Assembly: GCA_009859145.1 (NCBI GenBank)
Contig: VRVR01000046.1
Span: 124,001 to 188,000, forward strand
Direction: 5' to 3'
Length of the DNA: 64,000 bases
DNA from: Andalucia godoyi
Taxonomy: Eukaryota > Discoba > Jakobea > Jakobida > Andaluciidae
Numbering within the stretch: the stretch's first letter is position 1; each line of letters starts with the position of its first letter. A model generated the notes under the pieces. That model was not told where the DNA came from, ran no database searches, and saw only the letters and a program-made list of their open reading frames with translations. Below are positions 55,676-64,000 of this stretch, piece by piece. Made by a program: the position numbers and the translations under genes.

Positions 55676-57067
55676 AGGACGATCAAAGTGCTGATTGCGG
55701 TTGCCCTGCTGTCGCTGCGGTCGAGCTTCCGTTTGTTGAGACTGCGGCCGCTCCACATTCTGCTGGCGCTGCTGGTTCATTCGCTGCTGCCGTTCCTGCT
55801 CATACTGTGACATCGGGCGGTCGATTTGCTGTTGCGAGGCGCGCTCCTGTCTAGGATGCGAATGTCTAGGCTGACGAGGCGGTCGCGCATCATCGCTGTC
55901 GACATCTCCCTCCTTGGAAGGAATCGAGACTGGACCAAACTGCGTCTTTGGCACGACGCGACCAAGAAGCTTCTCGATGTCCTTCCACTGCCTCGCTTCA
56001 TCCGCAGTGATGAACGAAACTGCTTCTCCCGTGCATCCAGCACGACCCGTTCGGCCGATTCGGTGAACGTAATCCTCCGGAACATGCGGAATGTCATAAT
56101 TGACAACGTGAGGAAGCAAATCAATGTCAAGTCCACGTGCAGCGAGATCCGTTGCAACGAGAACCGGGATCGCGCCTGTCTTGAAATCCTCAAGAGCTTT
56201 GGTGCGGGCATTCTGGCTCTTGTTTCCATGGAGTGCCGCGGCGGCAATACCGGCCTGGTCCAATTTCTTGGCAAGCTGGTTTGCGCCGTGCTTGGTGCGT
56301 CCAAAGACCAATACTTGTCTCCAGTTCCCTTCCTTGATCAGCTTGATCAAAAGATCCTTCTTGTGCGCCTTGTCGACTGAAAATGCAGTCTGCTTCACGG
56401 TTTCTGCCGCCGAGTTCTTTGGCGTCACATCAATTTGCACTGGATTGTGCAGCATTCCGCTCGCAAGCGCCCGGATTTCGTCCGAAAATGTGGCTGAGAA
56501 CATGAGATTCTGTCGAGCCTGTGGTAGCAGTCGGATAATCTTTTTCAAATCATGGATGAAACCCATGTCCAGCATGCGATCCGCCTCGTCCAGCACAAGA
56601 ATCTCGACGTGCGACAAGTCCACCGTGCCTTGCTGCTGATGGTCCAGCAAGCGTCCCGGAGTTGCGACAAGAATGTCCACCTTTCCTTCCTTCAGCGTGG
56701 CAATCTGAGGTCCGATTCCAACTCCTCCATACACAACACACGATTTGATCGGCATGTGCATTCCATATGTCCGCACACTTTCCTCGATCTGCGCAGCCAG
56801 CTCGCGCGTAGGACCCAGAATCAATGTTCGAATAGGACGCTTTGCAATCCGTGCGCTCTGCTGCATCGTAGCAGCCAGAATCTGCAAAATAGGAAGAGTA
56901 AATGCCGCGGTTTTCCCAGTCCCAGTCTGTGCTCCCGCCATCAAATCATGACGCGCGAGAACCACCGGAATCGCCAATGACTGCACTGCTGTAGGAGTCA
57001 CATACCCCGCTTCGTGGATCGCCTTGAGAAGAGGATCAATAAGACCCAGAGACTTGAAATTCGCCAT
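55238..57067 (-). CDS. DEAD-box RNA helicase of bacterial RhlE type with Gln-rich tail
   Basis: The frame is 609 residues. The core (1-375) starts [20 protein letters not shown] without any eukaryotic-style N-terminal extension. It carries Q motif [11 protein letters not shown], motif [11 protein letters not shown], Ia [47 protein letters not shown], and [12 protein letters not shown]. The core resembles proteobacterial RhlE more than any eukaryotic DDX subfamily. Residues 390-600 are Gln/Arg/Pro-rich low complexity (DNA CTG/CAG-like repeats around 55640-55680), like the basic tails of RhlE but far more Gln-rich. Localisation is unknown; no clear presequence is seen. Confidence 0.9.
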
Positions 57068-57728
57068 CCTGGATTTCAGTCAACAAATACAAAACTTTTC
57101 AAAGAAGAAAAAGAAAAAAGAAAAAGAAAGGAGAAAAATAATAATAAATAATAATTAATATATAAGAAATTAAAAAGGAAAAATGAAAGGAAATAAATAA
57201 TAAATGAAATACAAGAATCTTTTTTTTTCGCTCATTGATGACCAAAGTTGAGTTTCTTTGAGTTGATCAAACACTTGAACTTTGAAACAACGAAAGCGAT
57301 TTGATTGGAAACGCCCAAAACCCGACTGTAGTGGTGGATAGTGTAACGGGTTTTTTTTCTTTTGTTTCTCCCCGGACGAGAGATGACGAAAGCAGGACAT
57401 AAACACACTGAGGCGCCAAATTCCGATGAAAAGAGTCGTTGATCCTTTCCCTGTTCACCGGACTTCCCAAATCTCTTAAAATCCCACACACATATATGCG
57501 TATTGTTTCTTATTTACGTCTCCGTCTCTGTTTTTTTTTGTTTTGTTTTGTTTTAAATTCTTAGTTTATTCCACTCAAGGGGTTTTTTTTGTACAGCTCT
57601 AGAAAAAACAAACATACTCGGGATATAGAACAACGTCAAAGAAACGCACTGCAGCGAGCATCGCAGAATTTCAAATACAAGAAGGAGGATCCCATAGTCG
57701 TAGTCTTAATAACAGTGATTATTAGAAG
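57068..57728. other. Divergent promoter region of helicase and DYRK genes
   Basis: This is 661 bp, AT-rich at 57110-57220, with T-runs and a TTTTG-repeat at about 57533-57555 on the DYRK side. No gene is seen. Confidence 0.5.
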
Positions 57729-59633
57729 ATGTCTCTCATTACTAAAACAGACACTGCTTCGCCACATCCTCCCAGCTCTGCATTCTCCACATCGAAACCG
57801 ACAGTCCAGTCGAATTCGTCCGAAAGTTCAAATTCTTCTTCCTTTTCATCGTCTTCTCATCATGCACCACTACAATCGTCATCGGCGTCATCGGCTGCTG
57901 CTGCTTCTTCGGTGCAGCTCATTGGAGGAAGTGCGCAAAGCGGCGACAGTGCAGAGTCCAATCTTGCCAATGCGAATGCTTCTCAATCGAACAGTAGCAG
58001 CAGTAGCAACAGCAACAACAACAGCAGCAGCAGCAGCAGCAGTAGCAGTAGCAGTAGCAGTAGTAATACTGGGACTGCGATTGGTGGTGGTGGGACTGGG
58101 GGGTCGTCGTTTGATGTGCTGAATCGACGGCCAATGGAGGATCGACCGCTGTACAAGTTGACGGTGAAGTTGATTCATACGTATCGGCAAATCAACGAGA
58201 TGTACTATTCGAAACAACGGCGAAATCAGATGGCGTCTTCGTTGCGGGGTGCGACGACTGTCCGAGTCACGAATGATGGATATGACGATGAAGATGGCAA
58301 CTATATTGTGCATCGGGGTGAAGAGATTCTTTCGAGATACATTGTGACCAAGGTGCTGGGGAAGGGGTCGTTTGGGGTGGTTGTCGAAGCAAGAGACATG
58401 CTGCGGTCAGAGACAGTTGCACTGAAAATCATCCGGAACAGAAGGCAGTTCACTGCCCAGGCCAAGCTCGAGATTCGTCTGCTGCGGTTTGTCAACGAGA
58501 AGGATGCGTTTGACCGGCATTTCATCATTCGACTGAAAAAGTACTTCGAGTGGAGATCGCATCTTTGCCTTGTTTTTGAACTCTGTTCGATGAATCTGTA
58601 CGATCTGCTGCGCCACACCCATTTCCACGGGTTTTCTCTCAATCTCATCAAAAAGTTCTCGTTTCAGATCTTGGACTGTCTCGGATTTCTGGCCCAAGAT
58701 GACATCCGCATCATCCACTGCGACCTGAAACCCGAGAACATCCTGCTCCGGCATCCGCGACGATCAGCCCTCAAAGTCGTGGACTTCGGATCGTCGTGTC
58801 TGGCATCCGAAAGTTTGTACAAATACATCCAGTCTCGATTCTACCGGTCTCCCGAAGTGCTCATGGGTCTTCCGTACGGATGCCCGATTGATATGTGGTC
58901 TCTGGGATGCATTCTCGTCGAATTGCACACCGGCGTGCCCATCTTCGACGGTAGAGACGAGGGCGACCAGCTCCATCGTATTTTTGATGTCCTTGGACCG
59001 CCGCCCAGCGACATGATTGAGCGCTCACGGAACTGGAAGCAGTACTTTGAAAAGACTGCCACGGGAGAATGGAGCCCCATAAACCGCAAGAAGCCAGCTC
59101 GAATTGCCACGGTTCGCGAAATCATCGGTGTCGATTCGCATGGACCGCAAGGAAGAAGAGAAAACGAGGCTGGGCACTCCGTCGCAGACTATGAAATGTT
59201 TCTCGACCTCGTGGCAAGAATGCTTGTCTATGATCCAGCGCAGCGCATCAAGCCTTCTGATGCTTTGCGACATCCCTATCTCGAGTCCATTGCCGAGCAA
59301 ATTGCCGAACACACGGCGGCTGCAGCAGTTGCTTCTTCCTCCGCATCGACCTCCACCACCTCCGCCGCTGCCTCCAACGCATCGAGCGCTCCTGCTTCTA
59401 CTGCGTCCATCGCTCCGACGACTGCCACCACGGGTACTACGAGTAGTTCCTCTGCGAGTACTGCTGCTGGTGCACATGGCCATGCGTCGGCATCTCAAGG
59501 TGCATCGGTTGCAAACTCGGGACGCACGCTTGCGCCCGTCGCACTGCCTACCGATGGTCGGAGCATGAGCAGCGAAAACATCGGTGGCGGTCGGCAAGGC
59601 GATGACGATATTGACATGGTCTCCCCGCAATAA
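57729..59633 (+). CDS. DYRK1: DYRK-family protein kinase
   Basis: The frame is 634 residues. Residues 1-125 are Ser/Asn-rich; a poly-Ser run is encoded by AGC/AGT repeats at 58012-58070. The DYRK-homology box precedes the kinase (VTNDGYDDEDGNYIVHRGEE, about 178-197). Kinase domain spans about 202-517: glycine loop LGKGSFGVVVEA, VALKII, catalytic HCDLKPENILL, DFGSSC, activation loop YKYIQSRFYRSPEV with the YxY autophosphorylation tyrosine, CMGC insert and CPIDMWSLGCILVELHTG. The DH box and activation loop are closest to DYRK1/Yak1-like kinases. The C-terminal 110 residues are Ala/Ser/Thr-rich low complexity. Confidence 0.93.
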   Translation: MSLITKTDTASPHPPSSAFSTSKPTVQSNSSESSNSSSFSSSSHHAPLQSSSASSAAAASSVQLIGGSAQSGDSAESNLANANASQSNSSSSSNSNNNSSSSSSSSSSSSSSNTGTAIGGGGTGGSSFDVLNRRPMEDRPLYKLTVKLIHTYRQINEMYYSKQRRNQMASSLRGATTVRVTNDGYDDEDGNYIVHRGEEILSRYIVTKVLGKGSFGVVVEARDMLRSETVALKIIRNRRQFTAQAKLEIRLLRFVNEKDAFDRHFIIRLKKYFEWRSHLCLVFELCSMNLYDLLRHTHFHGFSLNLIKKFSFQILDCLGFLAQDDIRIIHCDLKPENILLRHPRRSALKVVDFGSSCLASESLYKYIQSRFYRSPEVLMGLPYGCPIDMWSLGCILVELHTGVPIFDGRDEGDQLHRIFDVLGPPPSDMIERSRNWKQYFEKTATGEWSPINRKKPARIATVREIIGVDSHGPQGRRENEAGHSVADYEMFLDLVARMLVYDPAQRIKPSDALRHPYLESIAEQIAEHTAAAAVASSSASTSTTSAAASNASSAPASTASIAPTTATTGTTSSSSASTAAGAHGHASASQGASVANSGRTLAPVALPTDGRSMSSENIGGGRQGDDDIDMVSPQ

Positions 59634-59882
59634 TGTCGCTACGATATGCTCAATTATACTAATATTATCCACACCGACGCTCAGCGGTATTTTCCTGCAT
59701 GATGATGGAAGCCTTGCCATTTTACTGGTGCGCTTTCCCCTTCCTGCCAAGTCAAAATTTCTTTTTTTATATAAATAAACAATGTCAAGTATGAACAGCC
59801 GATTAGGCTTCTTGGAAAGGAAATAATGATATATAATCATCCCAGAATCCGTGGTTGTTTACGATTCACTGCTCGCAGCCAA

Positions 59883-60572
59883 TCACTCATCACGATCGTC
59901 ATCGTCGTCGTCGCTTTCCACGGTTCGAGACTTTCGCTTTGCAGGCCTCTCTGCCAAGTCACCGTCATCGTCACCTGATCTTGATCTTTTCGAAGAAGCC
60001 GTGTTCGTGTTCGGGTTTCTGTTCGTGCTTGTGCTCTTGCTCTTGCTCGATGCAGAAGCAGAAGCAGAAGCAGAAGATCGAGAATTGGAGGCAGCGGCAG
60101 TTCCAAACTGTCCAAACGCATCTTCGTCCGAGTCTTCTTCGAACGCCCTGATTTCACGCTCATCCTCCATTTCATCTTCATCACGCGCCGCCGATCTCGA
60201 CCCGCGATTGATCTGCCGAAGCTCGGATTCTGAATACCCTCGAGAATTCGCCGTTGCCGTCCTGCCGCTACCGTTGTTGTGGTTGCTCGAGGACAGAGCT
60301 GGATGAGAGGCAGGAAGACGCGGGTTTGCGTCCTCGAGACGATCGATCCACTCGCAGTACATATCAATAGGCTCCGTAAGCTCGTTGACGGGACACTGGA
60401 ACTCCTCCGAACACTTGCCGCAGCGCACCAACCCCATCTTCCCACGCTCCGTCCGAAGCACCTTGCACGAAACCGTCCGTGTATGCGAACACAACGGACA
60501 GTCAAAAATCGTGTCCAATGGTGGAGGCTTCTTCTTTGGCGGAGGCGCCTTTCGTGACTTTTTTCCACCCAT
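59883..60572 (-). CDS. ELOF1: Transcription elongation factor ELOF1/Elf1 with long acidic-Ser tail
   Basis: ELOF1 binds elongating RNA polymerase II and takes part in transcription-coupled repair. The conserved domain is residues 1-85: MGGKKSRKAPPPKKKPPPLD, zinc knuckles FDCPLCSHTRTVSC and LVRCGKCSEEFQC, and TEPIDMYCEWIDRLEDAN. Human ELOF1 stops here (83 residues). This protein has another 145 residues: DEDEMEDEREIRAFEEDSDE, Ser/Ala/Asn-rich repeats, and basic/acidic blocks ending in an Asp run. A long acidic tail is also known in yeast Elf1. It is convergent with DYRK (249 bp). Confidence 0.92.
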   Translation of the reverse strand: MGGKKSRKAPPPKKKPPPLDTIFDCPLCSHTRTVSCKVLRTERGKMGLVRCGKCSEEFQCPVNELTEPIDMYCEWIDRLEDANPRLPASHPALSSSNHNNGSGRTATANSRGYSESELRQINRGSRSAARDEDEMEDEREIRAFEEDSDEDAFGQFGTAAASNSRSSASASASASSKSKSTSTNRNPNTNTASSKRSRSGDDDGDLAERPAKRKSRTVESDDDDDDRDE

Positions 60573-60816
60573 ACCCTTCTTCCTCTTCCTCTTCCTCTTC
60601 CAATGATTCGCGGCTCACTAATCACATCCACACGATTCTTTTTGTTTCGTTCCCCCAATCATCCCATTGAGTGAAAGACAATGTAGTGTACAAGGGAGAT
60701 GGAAGCCTCTCCCAAAGCCTGAGGTCTACGGCAGCTGAGCATCAATTCAGAAAAAAAAAGAAAGCCGAGTATCGACTGTAGTCGTCGCGAATTTTTTTTC
60801 GTCTTTCGACTCCATT

Positions 60817-60861
60817 CTCTTTCTCCTTCTCTCTCTCCTTCTCCCTCTCTCTCTCTCTCTT
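60817..60861. repeat. (CT)n-rich tract
   Basis: Imperfect CT/CTCCTT repeat in the divergent promoter. Confidence 0.85.
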
Positions 60862-60989
60862 TCATTCATTTACTCTTTGTCTCATTTTTTTCTTCTTTAT
60901 TCAAAAGACTTTTCTTAATTTTTTTTCCTTCCTCTACTTGACAGTTCGCACAGACAAGGGAGAAAAAGAGAAAAGAGAGAAAAGAGAGG

Positions 60990-60990
<1 letters not shown>

Positions 60991-61052
<62 letters not shown>

Positions 61053-61054
61053 AA
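60991..61054. repeat. (GAAA)n-(GA)n microsatellite at eIF4B-like start
   Basis: About 11 GAAA units then a short GA run, ending 2 bp before the ATG at 61057. It must form the end of the 5' leader. Confidence 0.95.
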
Positions 61055-61056
61055 AG

Positions 61057-62550
61057 ATGGGAAAGAAAGACAAGGGCCAGAAGCTTTCTTTGCAGGCGTT
61101 TTTTGCAGCGTCGGACACGTCTGAGAACTGGGCGGCGGAGGATGAGACTGTGGAGAGCAGCGGGACGGGGGCTAGGTCCTCGTCGTTTGTTCCTGCGATG
61201 GCGACGACGACGACGACGACACAGTCCTCTGGGACATACTCTATTCCGGCGTCTGCGACTACGGCCACTGCCGAGGATGGTTCCCGGGAGCAGGGACAAG
61301 GACAGGGGTATCGAGATGGCAGCAGGGACAAGGCGTATGGGCAGCCGCTCGGTGCGTCTGCATGGCGCACTCGCAGAGCGGACGATGTCCAGGAGTCTGC
61401 TCCGGGATCCGCGGTGGCTGAGGATGGGCAGCAGCAGGGATCGTCGTCGGCGTATCGCCCGCGCCGCCCAAACTACCAGGATCGTCCCGAACGCGAGAAC
61501 AATCCGGGTTATCGCAGCAGCCGTGAATACAACAATGGCCAGGGACAGTTTCAGGGCCACGGACAGTTTCAGGGCCAGGGACAGTTTCAGGGCGAGGAGG
61601 AACGCGCACCGATTGTGCTTCCGGACAAGCCACCCTACATCGCACGACTTGCGAACCTTGATGATCGTGTGGATGAGGACGACTTGCGGTTTTTCCTGAG
61701 AGACTTTTCGCAGGTTTTGGATTCACTGCGGATTGTGGAAACGGGAGGAAAGGACAGGGAGAGAGATCCGACGAGGCCTGTGCGCAAGGTTGCGTTTGCA
61801 GAGTTCTCGACAGTTGACGATCTCAAGAATGCAGTTGCACTCGATGGACGAGCGCTTCGGTCAAGAAACGTCCGTGTGTCAGTGGCCGAGCCGCGCAAGA
61901 CCCCGGTTCTTGAAGAGCGAAAGGATCTCGAACGAGACTTTTCCATCCGTCCTCGATTCAATTTTGCAAAATCGACGGCGCCCGGTTCTGCTGCACCGTC
62001 CACCACTGCCGCCACCACCACTGCTGCTGCAGATGCAGATGCAGGTGCAGGTGCAGCAGAGGCGAAGACCAGCAAGGTGAACCCGTTTGGAGATGCAAAG
62101 CCTGTGGATCGTCCGTATGTTGCCCCGGCTCCATCGCGCAACGAGGCAAAGAAGGAGGTCGAGCGCGTGGAAGCGCGTGGCCGCACCGAGGAGAAGGCGC
62201 GGGAAGAGTCGAAGCGTGTCGAGCGTTCTGAAAAGGAGCGCGAAAATGAACGCGATCGACGTGTCCAGGACAGACGGCGCACGGATGGAGAGCGCCGAAA
62301 GGCACGGTCCGAGAAAGAAACTTCACGCGATGGCGATGAAGACGGATTTGTGGTCGCTGGGGCGTCCGGAGCAGCTGCTTCGGACCGCAACTCTGGGTCA
62401 TGGAGAAAACAGCAACAGGGCAAGTCCGGCTCCGCTGCCGCTGGTGGTGCAGCTCCGGCTCCTGCCCCCGCTCCTGCCCCCGCCCCAGTGGCGGCCCCAG
62501 CGGAACGCAAGATTGTCAACAAGTTTGCCGTCTTGTCGACTGATGACTAG
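61057..62550 (+). CDS. EIF4B: eIF4B-like translation initiation factor (RRM protein)
   Basis: eIF4B stimulates the eIF4A helicase at mRNA 5' leaders. The frame is 497 residues. The N-terminus MGKKDKGQKLSLQAFFA is the eIF4B-type KGKKLSLxxFL opening. A Gly/Gln/Arg-rich region contains three copies of GQFQG-type repeats (separate entry). The RRM lies at about 188-290: PYIARLANLDDRVDEDDLRF with FLRDF (RNP2 side) and VRKVAFAEFSTVDDLKNAVA (RNP1 side). The DRG-like charged region follows at about 360-430 (EKERENERDRRVQDRRRTDG) and then a Pro/Ala repeat. The end, VNKFAVLSTDD, is the typical conserved eIF4B-like C-terminus. Confidence 0.78.
   Translation: MGKKDKGQKLSLQAFFAASDTSENWAAEDETVESSGTGARSSSFVPAMATTTTTTQSSGTYSIPASATTATAEDGSREQGQGQGYRDGSRDKAYGQPLGASAWRTRRADDVQESAPGSAVAEDGQQQGSSSAYRPRRPNYQDRPERENNPGYRSSREYNNGQGQFQGHGQFQGQGQFQGEEERAPIVLPDKPPYIARLANLDDRVDEDDLRFFLRDFSQVLDSLRIVETGGKDRERDPTRPVRKVAFAEFSTVDDLKNAVALDGRALRSRNVRVSVAEPRKTPVLEERKDLERDFSIRPRFNFAKSTAPGSAAPSTTAATTTAAADADAGAGAAEAKTSKVNPFGDAKPVDRPYVAPAPSRNEAKKEVERVEARGRTEEKAREESKRVERSEKERENERDRRVQDRRRTDGERRKARSEKETSRDGDEDGFVVAGASGAAASDRNSGSWRKQQQGKSGSAAAGGAAPAPAPAPAPAPVAAPAERKIVNKFAVLSTDD
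61537..61590 (+). repeat. 18-bp tandem repeat (three copies) in eIF4B-like gene
   Basis: The unit ggccagggacagtttcag appears three times with one base changed in the middle copy, encoding GQGQFQ-like hexapeptides. Confidence 0.9.
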
Positions 62551-62604
62551 TATCGCGAGTTTTGTTGTTTTGCTGTCAGTCTTTTGGTTCCGTATTTGTG
62601 AATG

Positions 62605-62660
62605 TGTGAGTGTGAGTGTGAGTGTGAGTGCGAGTGCGAGTGCGAGTGCGAGTGTGTGTG
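62605..62660. repeat. (GAGTGY)n hexanucleotide repeat
   Basis: About eight units, changing from GAGTGT to GAGTGC part way. Confidence 0.9.
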
Positions 62661-62957
62661 CTCTGAAGTGTGTGCGTGTGCGCGCTTCTCTTTGGAAAGG
62701 AAAATGTTGCAAGACTCTTAAAAAAATAAATAAATAAAAACCACAAAATAAATAATAATAATAATAGTATTAAAAAAGACGTCGGAAGCGACTAATTTCT
62801 AATTTCATAGAGTACAATTGCAAACACCAGCACACAAGAACAAGAAGAAGAAGAACAAGAACAAGGAGAAGAAGAACAAGGAGAAGGAGAAGGAGGGAAA
62901 TAAAGAAGGAAGATACAATGAAAATTACAATAGCAACGACGATACCGACGGCGACGA

Positions 62958-63000
62958 CGACACGGACACGGACACGGACGCGGACGCGGACGCGGACGGC
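62958..63000. repeat. (GGACRC)n hexanucleotide repeat
   Basis: About six units, changing from ACACGG to ACGCGG part way. Confidence 0.9.
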
Positions 63001-63041
63001 AAGAAAACGAAGTGCCTTGTTAACACACGGGTCCGGGTAGA

Positions 63042-63551
63042 TTACTGGAGAACACAGCACTTTCCACTCTTCCCCTTGTGTCGAGGCTTGTAGGACTCGA
63101 GGAATCTCATTTGTTTCGAGTTGATGGCGCCTCTCCGACGTTCTCTGATGAAGGTGATAGCGTCGAGTGGTTCCATTCCAGCCTCGATGAGGGCGATAGC
63201 GACGAGGACTGGGGCTCTTCCCAATCCTGCGACACAGTGGACTGCAATTGTTCTTCCTGGATCGTTGACCCGTTCAGCATGTTCTGCAATCACGAGCGAG
63301 AGCCAATCATCCACAATCTTTGCCGGCGGTGCGTCTCCGTCCTGGAACGGCCAGTAGTGCACCGCAATGCCTTCGTCTGCAACCTTTCCGTACGTGTACG
63401 TGCAGTCGCACACAATGCACAAGTGCGTTACGTGATGCGCCTTCATTTCCTTGATGTACATTGCAAGATTTGTGTTCGATGGCGCGTCAAAAATAAGAAA
63501 CCGGTGTCCATGCGTTTCAATTACGCTCGGCTTGTTCGGAAGCGCACTCAT
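63042..63551 (-). CDS. PTP4A: PRL-type (PTP4A) protein tyrosine phosphatase, prenylated
   Basis: PRL phosphatases sit on membranes and act on growth and Mg2+-transporter (CNNM) control. The frame is 169 residues, the family length. It starts MSALPNKPSVIETHGHRFLI. The active site is HCVAGLGRAP, with Cys106 and Arg112 and the Ala after the Arg that marks PRLs. The general-acid loop is YWPFQDGDAPP. The next family block is LVAIALIEAGM. The C-terminus is basic followed by a CAAX box (KSGKCCVLQ), so prenylation is expected. The upstream open stretch encodes only the CACACACG repeat and has no ATG. Confidence 0.95.
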   Translation of the reverse strand: MSALPNKPSVIETHGHRFLIFDAPSNTNLAMYIKEMKAHHVTHLCIVCDCTYTYGKVADEGIAVHYWPFQDGDAPPAKIVDDWLSLVIAEHAERVNDPGRTIAVHCVAGLGRAPVLVAIALIEAGMEPLDAITFIRERRRGAINSKQMRFLESYKPRHKGKSGKCCVLQ

Positions 63552-64000
63552 CACAACGACAACAATGATGACGATTGCTCGACGATTGCTCGACCACACA
63601 CACGCACACACGCACACACGCACACACGCACACACGCACACACGCACACACGCACACACGCACACACGCACACACGCACACACGCACTCACGCACGCAGA
63701 GCTTTGTCAATAAAGAGACAAAAAATATGATCAAGGCATAGGAAACGAGGAATTGAAAAGCAGCAGGAAGATCGAAATGATTTCAATTCCTCCTCTTTTC
63801 TTCTTCTTTTTCAATACCTTGTAGAAAATTAAAAAAAGAAGAAACAAGGAATTTCTTAATTTAAAAATAAAAAATAAAATTATTTAAATTAAAAAGAAAA
63901 AGAAAAAGGAAAGGAAAAAAAAAATGGTTTTGAAAAAAAAAAGCAAAAAAAAAAAAAACGCGTAGAAAAATAACAAACGAATAAAACGAAGCAAAAGAGA
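63552..64000. promoter_or_regulatory. PRL upstream region
   Basis: Holds the 8-bp repeat (separate entry) directly upstream of the PRL ATG, then strongly A/T-rich sequence with long A-runs to the window end. No gene is seen. Confidence 0.5.
63595..63690. repeat. (CACACACG)n octanucleotide minisatellite upstream of PRL
   Basis: About 11 regular 8-bp units starting about 45 bp upstream of the PRL ATG. Confidence 0.92.

Larger units (their letters stand above)
60573..61056. promoter_or_regulatory. Divergent promoter of ELOF1 and eIF4B-like gene
   Basis: This 484-bp region holds a CT tract (60817-60861) and a GAAA/GA tract running into the eIF4B-like start (separate entries). Confidence 0.5.
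62551..63041. other. Convergent intergenic region with three tandem repeats
   Basis: The 3' flanks of the eIF4B-like and PRL genes. It holds a GAGTGY hexamer run, AAG/AAC-rich sequence (62840-62900) and a GGACRC hexamer run (separate entries). No gene is seen. Confidence 0.55.

Noticed and set aside
62605-63690. Regular repeats as a CRISPR-like array
   Set aside because: Units are 6-8 bp, directly tandem, with no spacers; these are ordinary micro- and minisatellites.
63552-63734. N-terminal extension of the PRL phosphatase
   Set aside because: It is only Cys/Val/Arg repeats from the CACACACG tract and has no ATG.

Overview
This is a gene-dense window of nuclear DNA from a eukaryote. The conserved proteins are all eukaryotic housekeeping types: Ku70, the HUS1 clamp subunit, ARP8, eIF2B-epsilon, eIF3d, a SWI3-type remodeller subunit, KEOPS Kae1, ALG3, DYRK, ELOF1 and a PRL phosphatase. 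Every recognisable gene is a single uninterrupted reading frame of about normal family length. The source is therefore a strongly intron-poor unicellular eukaryote. I cannot fix the lineage from the sequence; intron-poor algae, thraustochytrid-like protists or early-branching fungi are all possible.

Layout: (1) 1-10.6 kb holds Ku70 (5' part only), a 1213-aa protein of unknown function, HUS1, ARP8 and eIF2B-epsilon. (2) 10.6-12.0 kb is a long gap holding a wrecked Fanzor (eukaryotic TnpB) fragment. (3) 12-22.1 kb holds an ER thioredoxin-like protein, a zinc-type adenylate kinase, eIF3d, a Cys-rich protein, a PRCC-like protein, a Snapin-like protein, a MED11-like protein and a SWI3 homologue. 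(4) 22.1-24.9 kb is the longest gap. It holds a second Fanzor relic on the minus strand and a possible third on the plus strand. (5) 24.9-37 kb is mostly unrecognised genes plus a G-patch protein and a SKP1 homologue. (6) 37-64 kb holds a TBC RabGAP, a degenerate AAA+ protein, TANGO6/Rtp1, aminopeptidase P, a membrane-anchored type-B carboxylesterase, Kae1/OSGEP, a cyclin-fold-like protein, MTAP, ALG3, mitochondrial mL49, a bacterial-style RhlE helicase, a DYRK kinase, ELOF1, an eIF4B-like protein and a PRL phosphatase.

Neighbouring genes mostly alternate in strand, giving short convergent junctions (as little as 8 bp) and shared divergent promoters of roughly 200-700 bp. Long GA/CT and AAT microsatellites sit in several of these promoters. 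There are no operons. Functions are mixed housekeeping, with some loose grouping: Ku70, HUS1 and ARP8 in genome maintenance, and eIF2B-epsilon, eIF3d, eIF4B, mL49 and Kae1 in translation.

The most interesting non-gene content is the Fanzor debris. It lies only in the two gaps that are much longer than all others, so those gaps look like old insertion sites. I found no tRNA, rRNA, CRISPR array or intact transposon.
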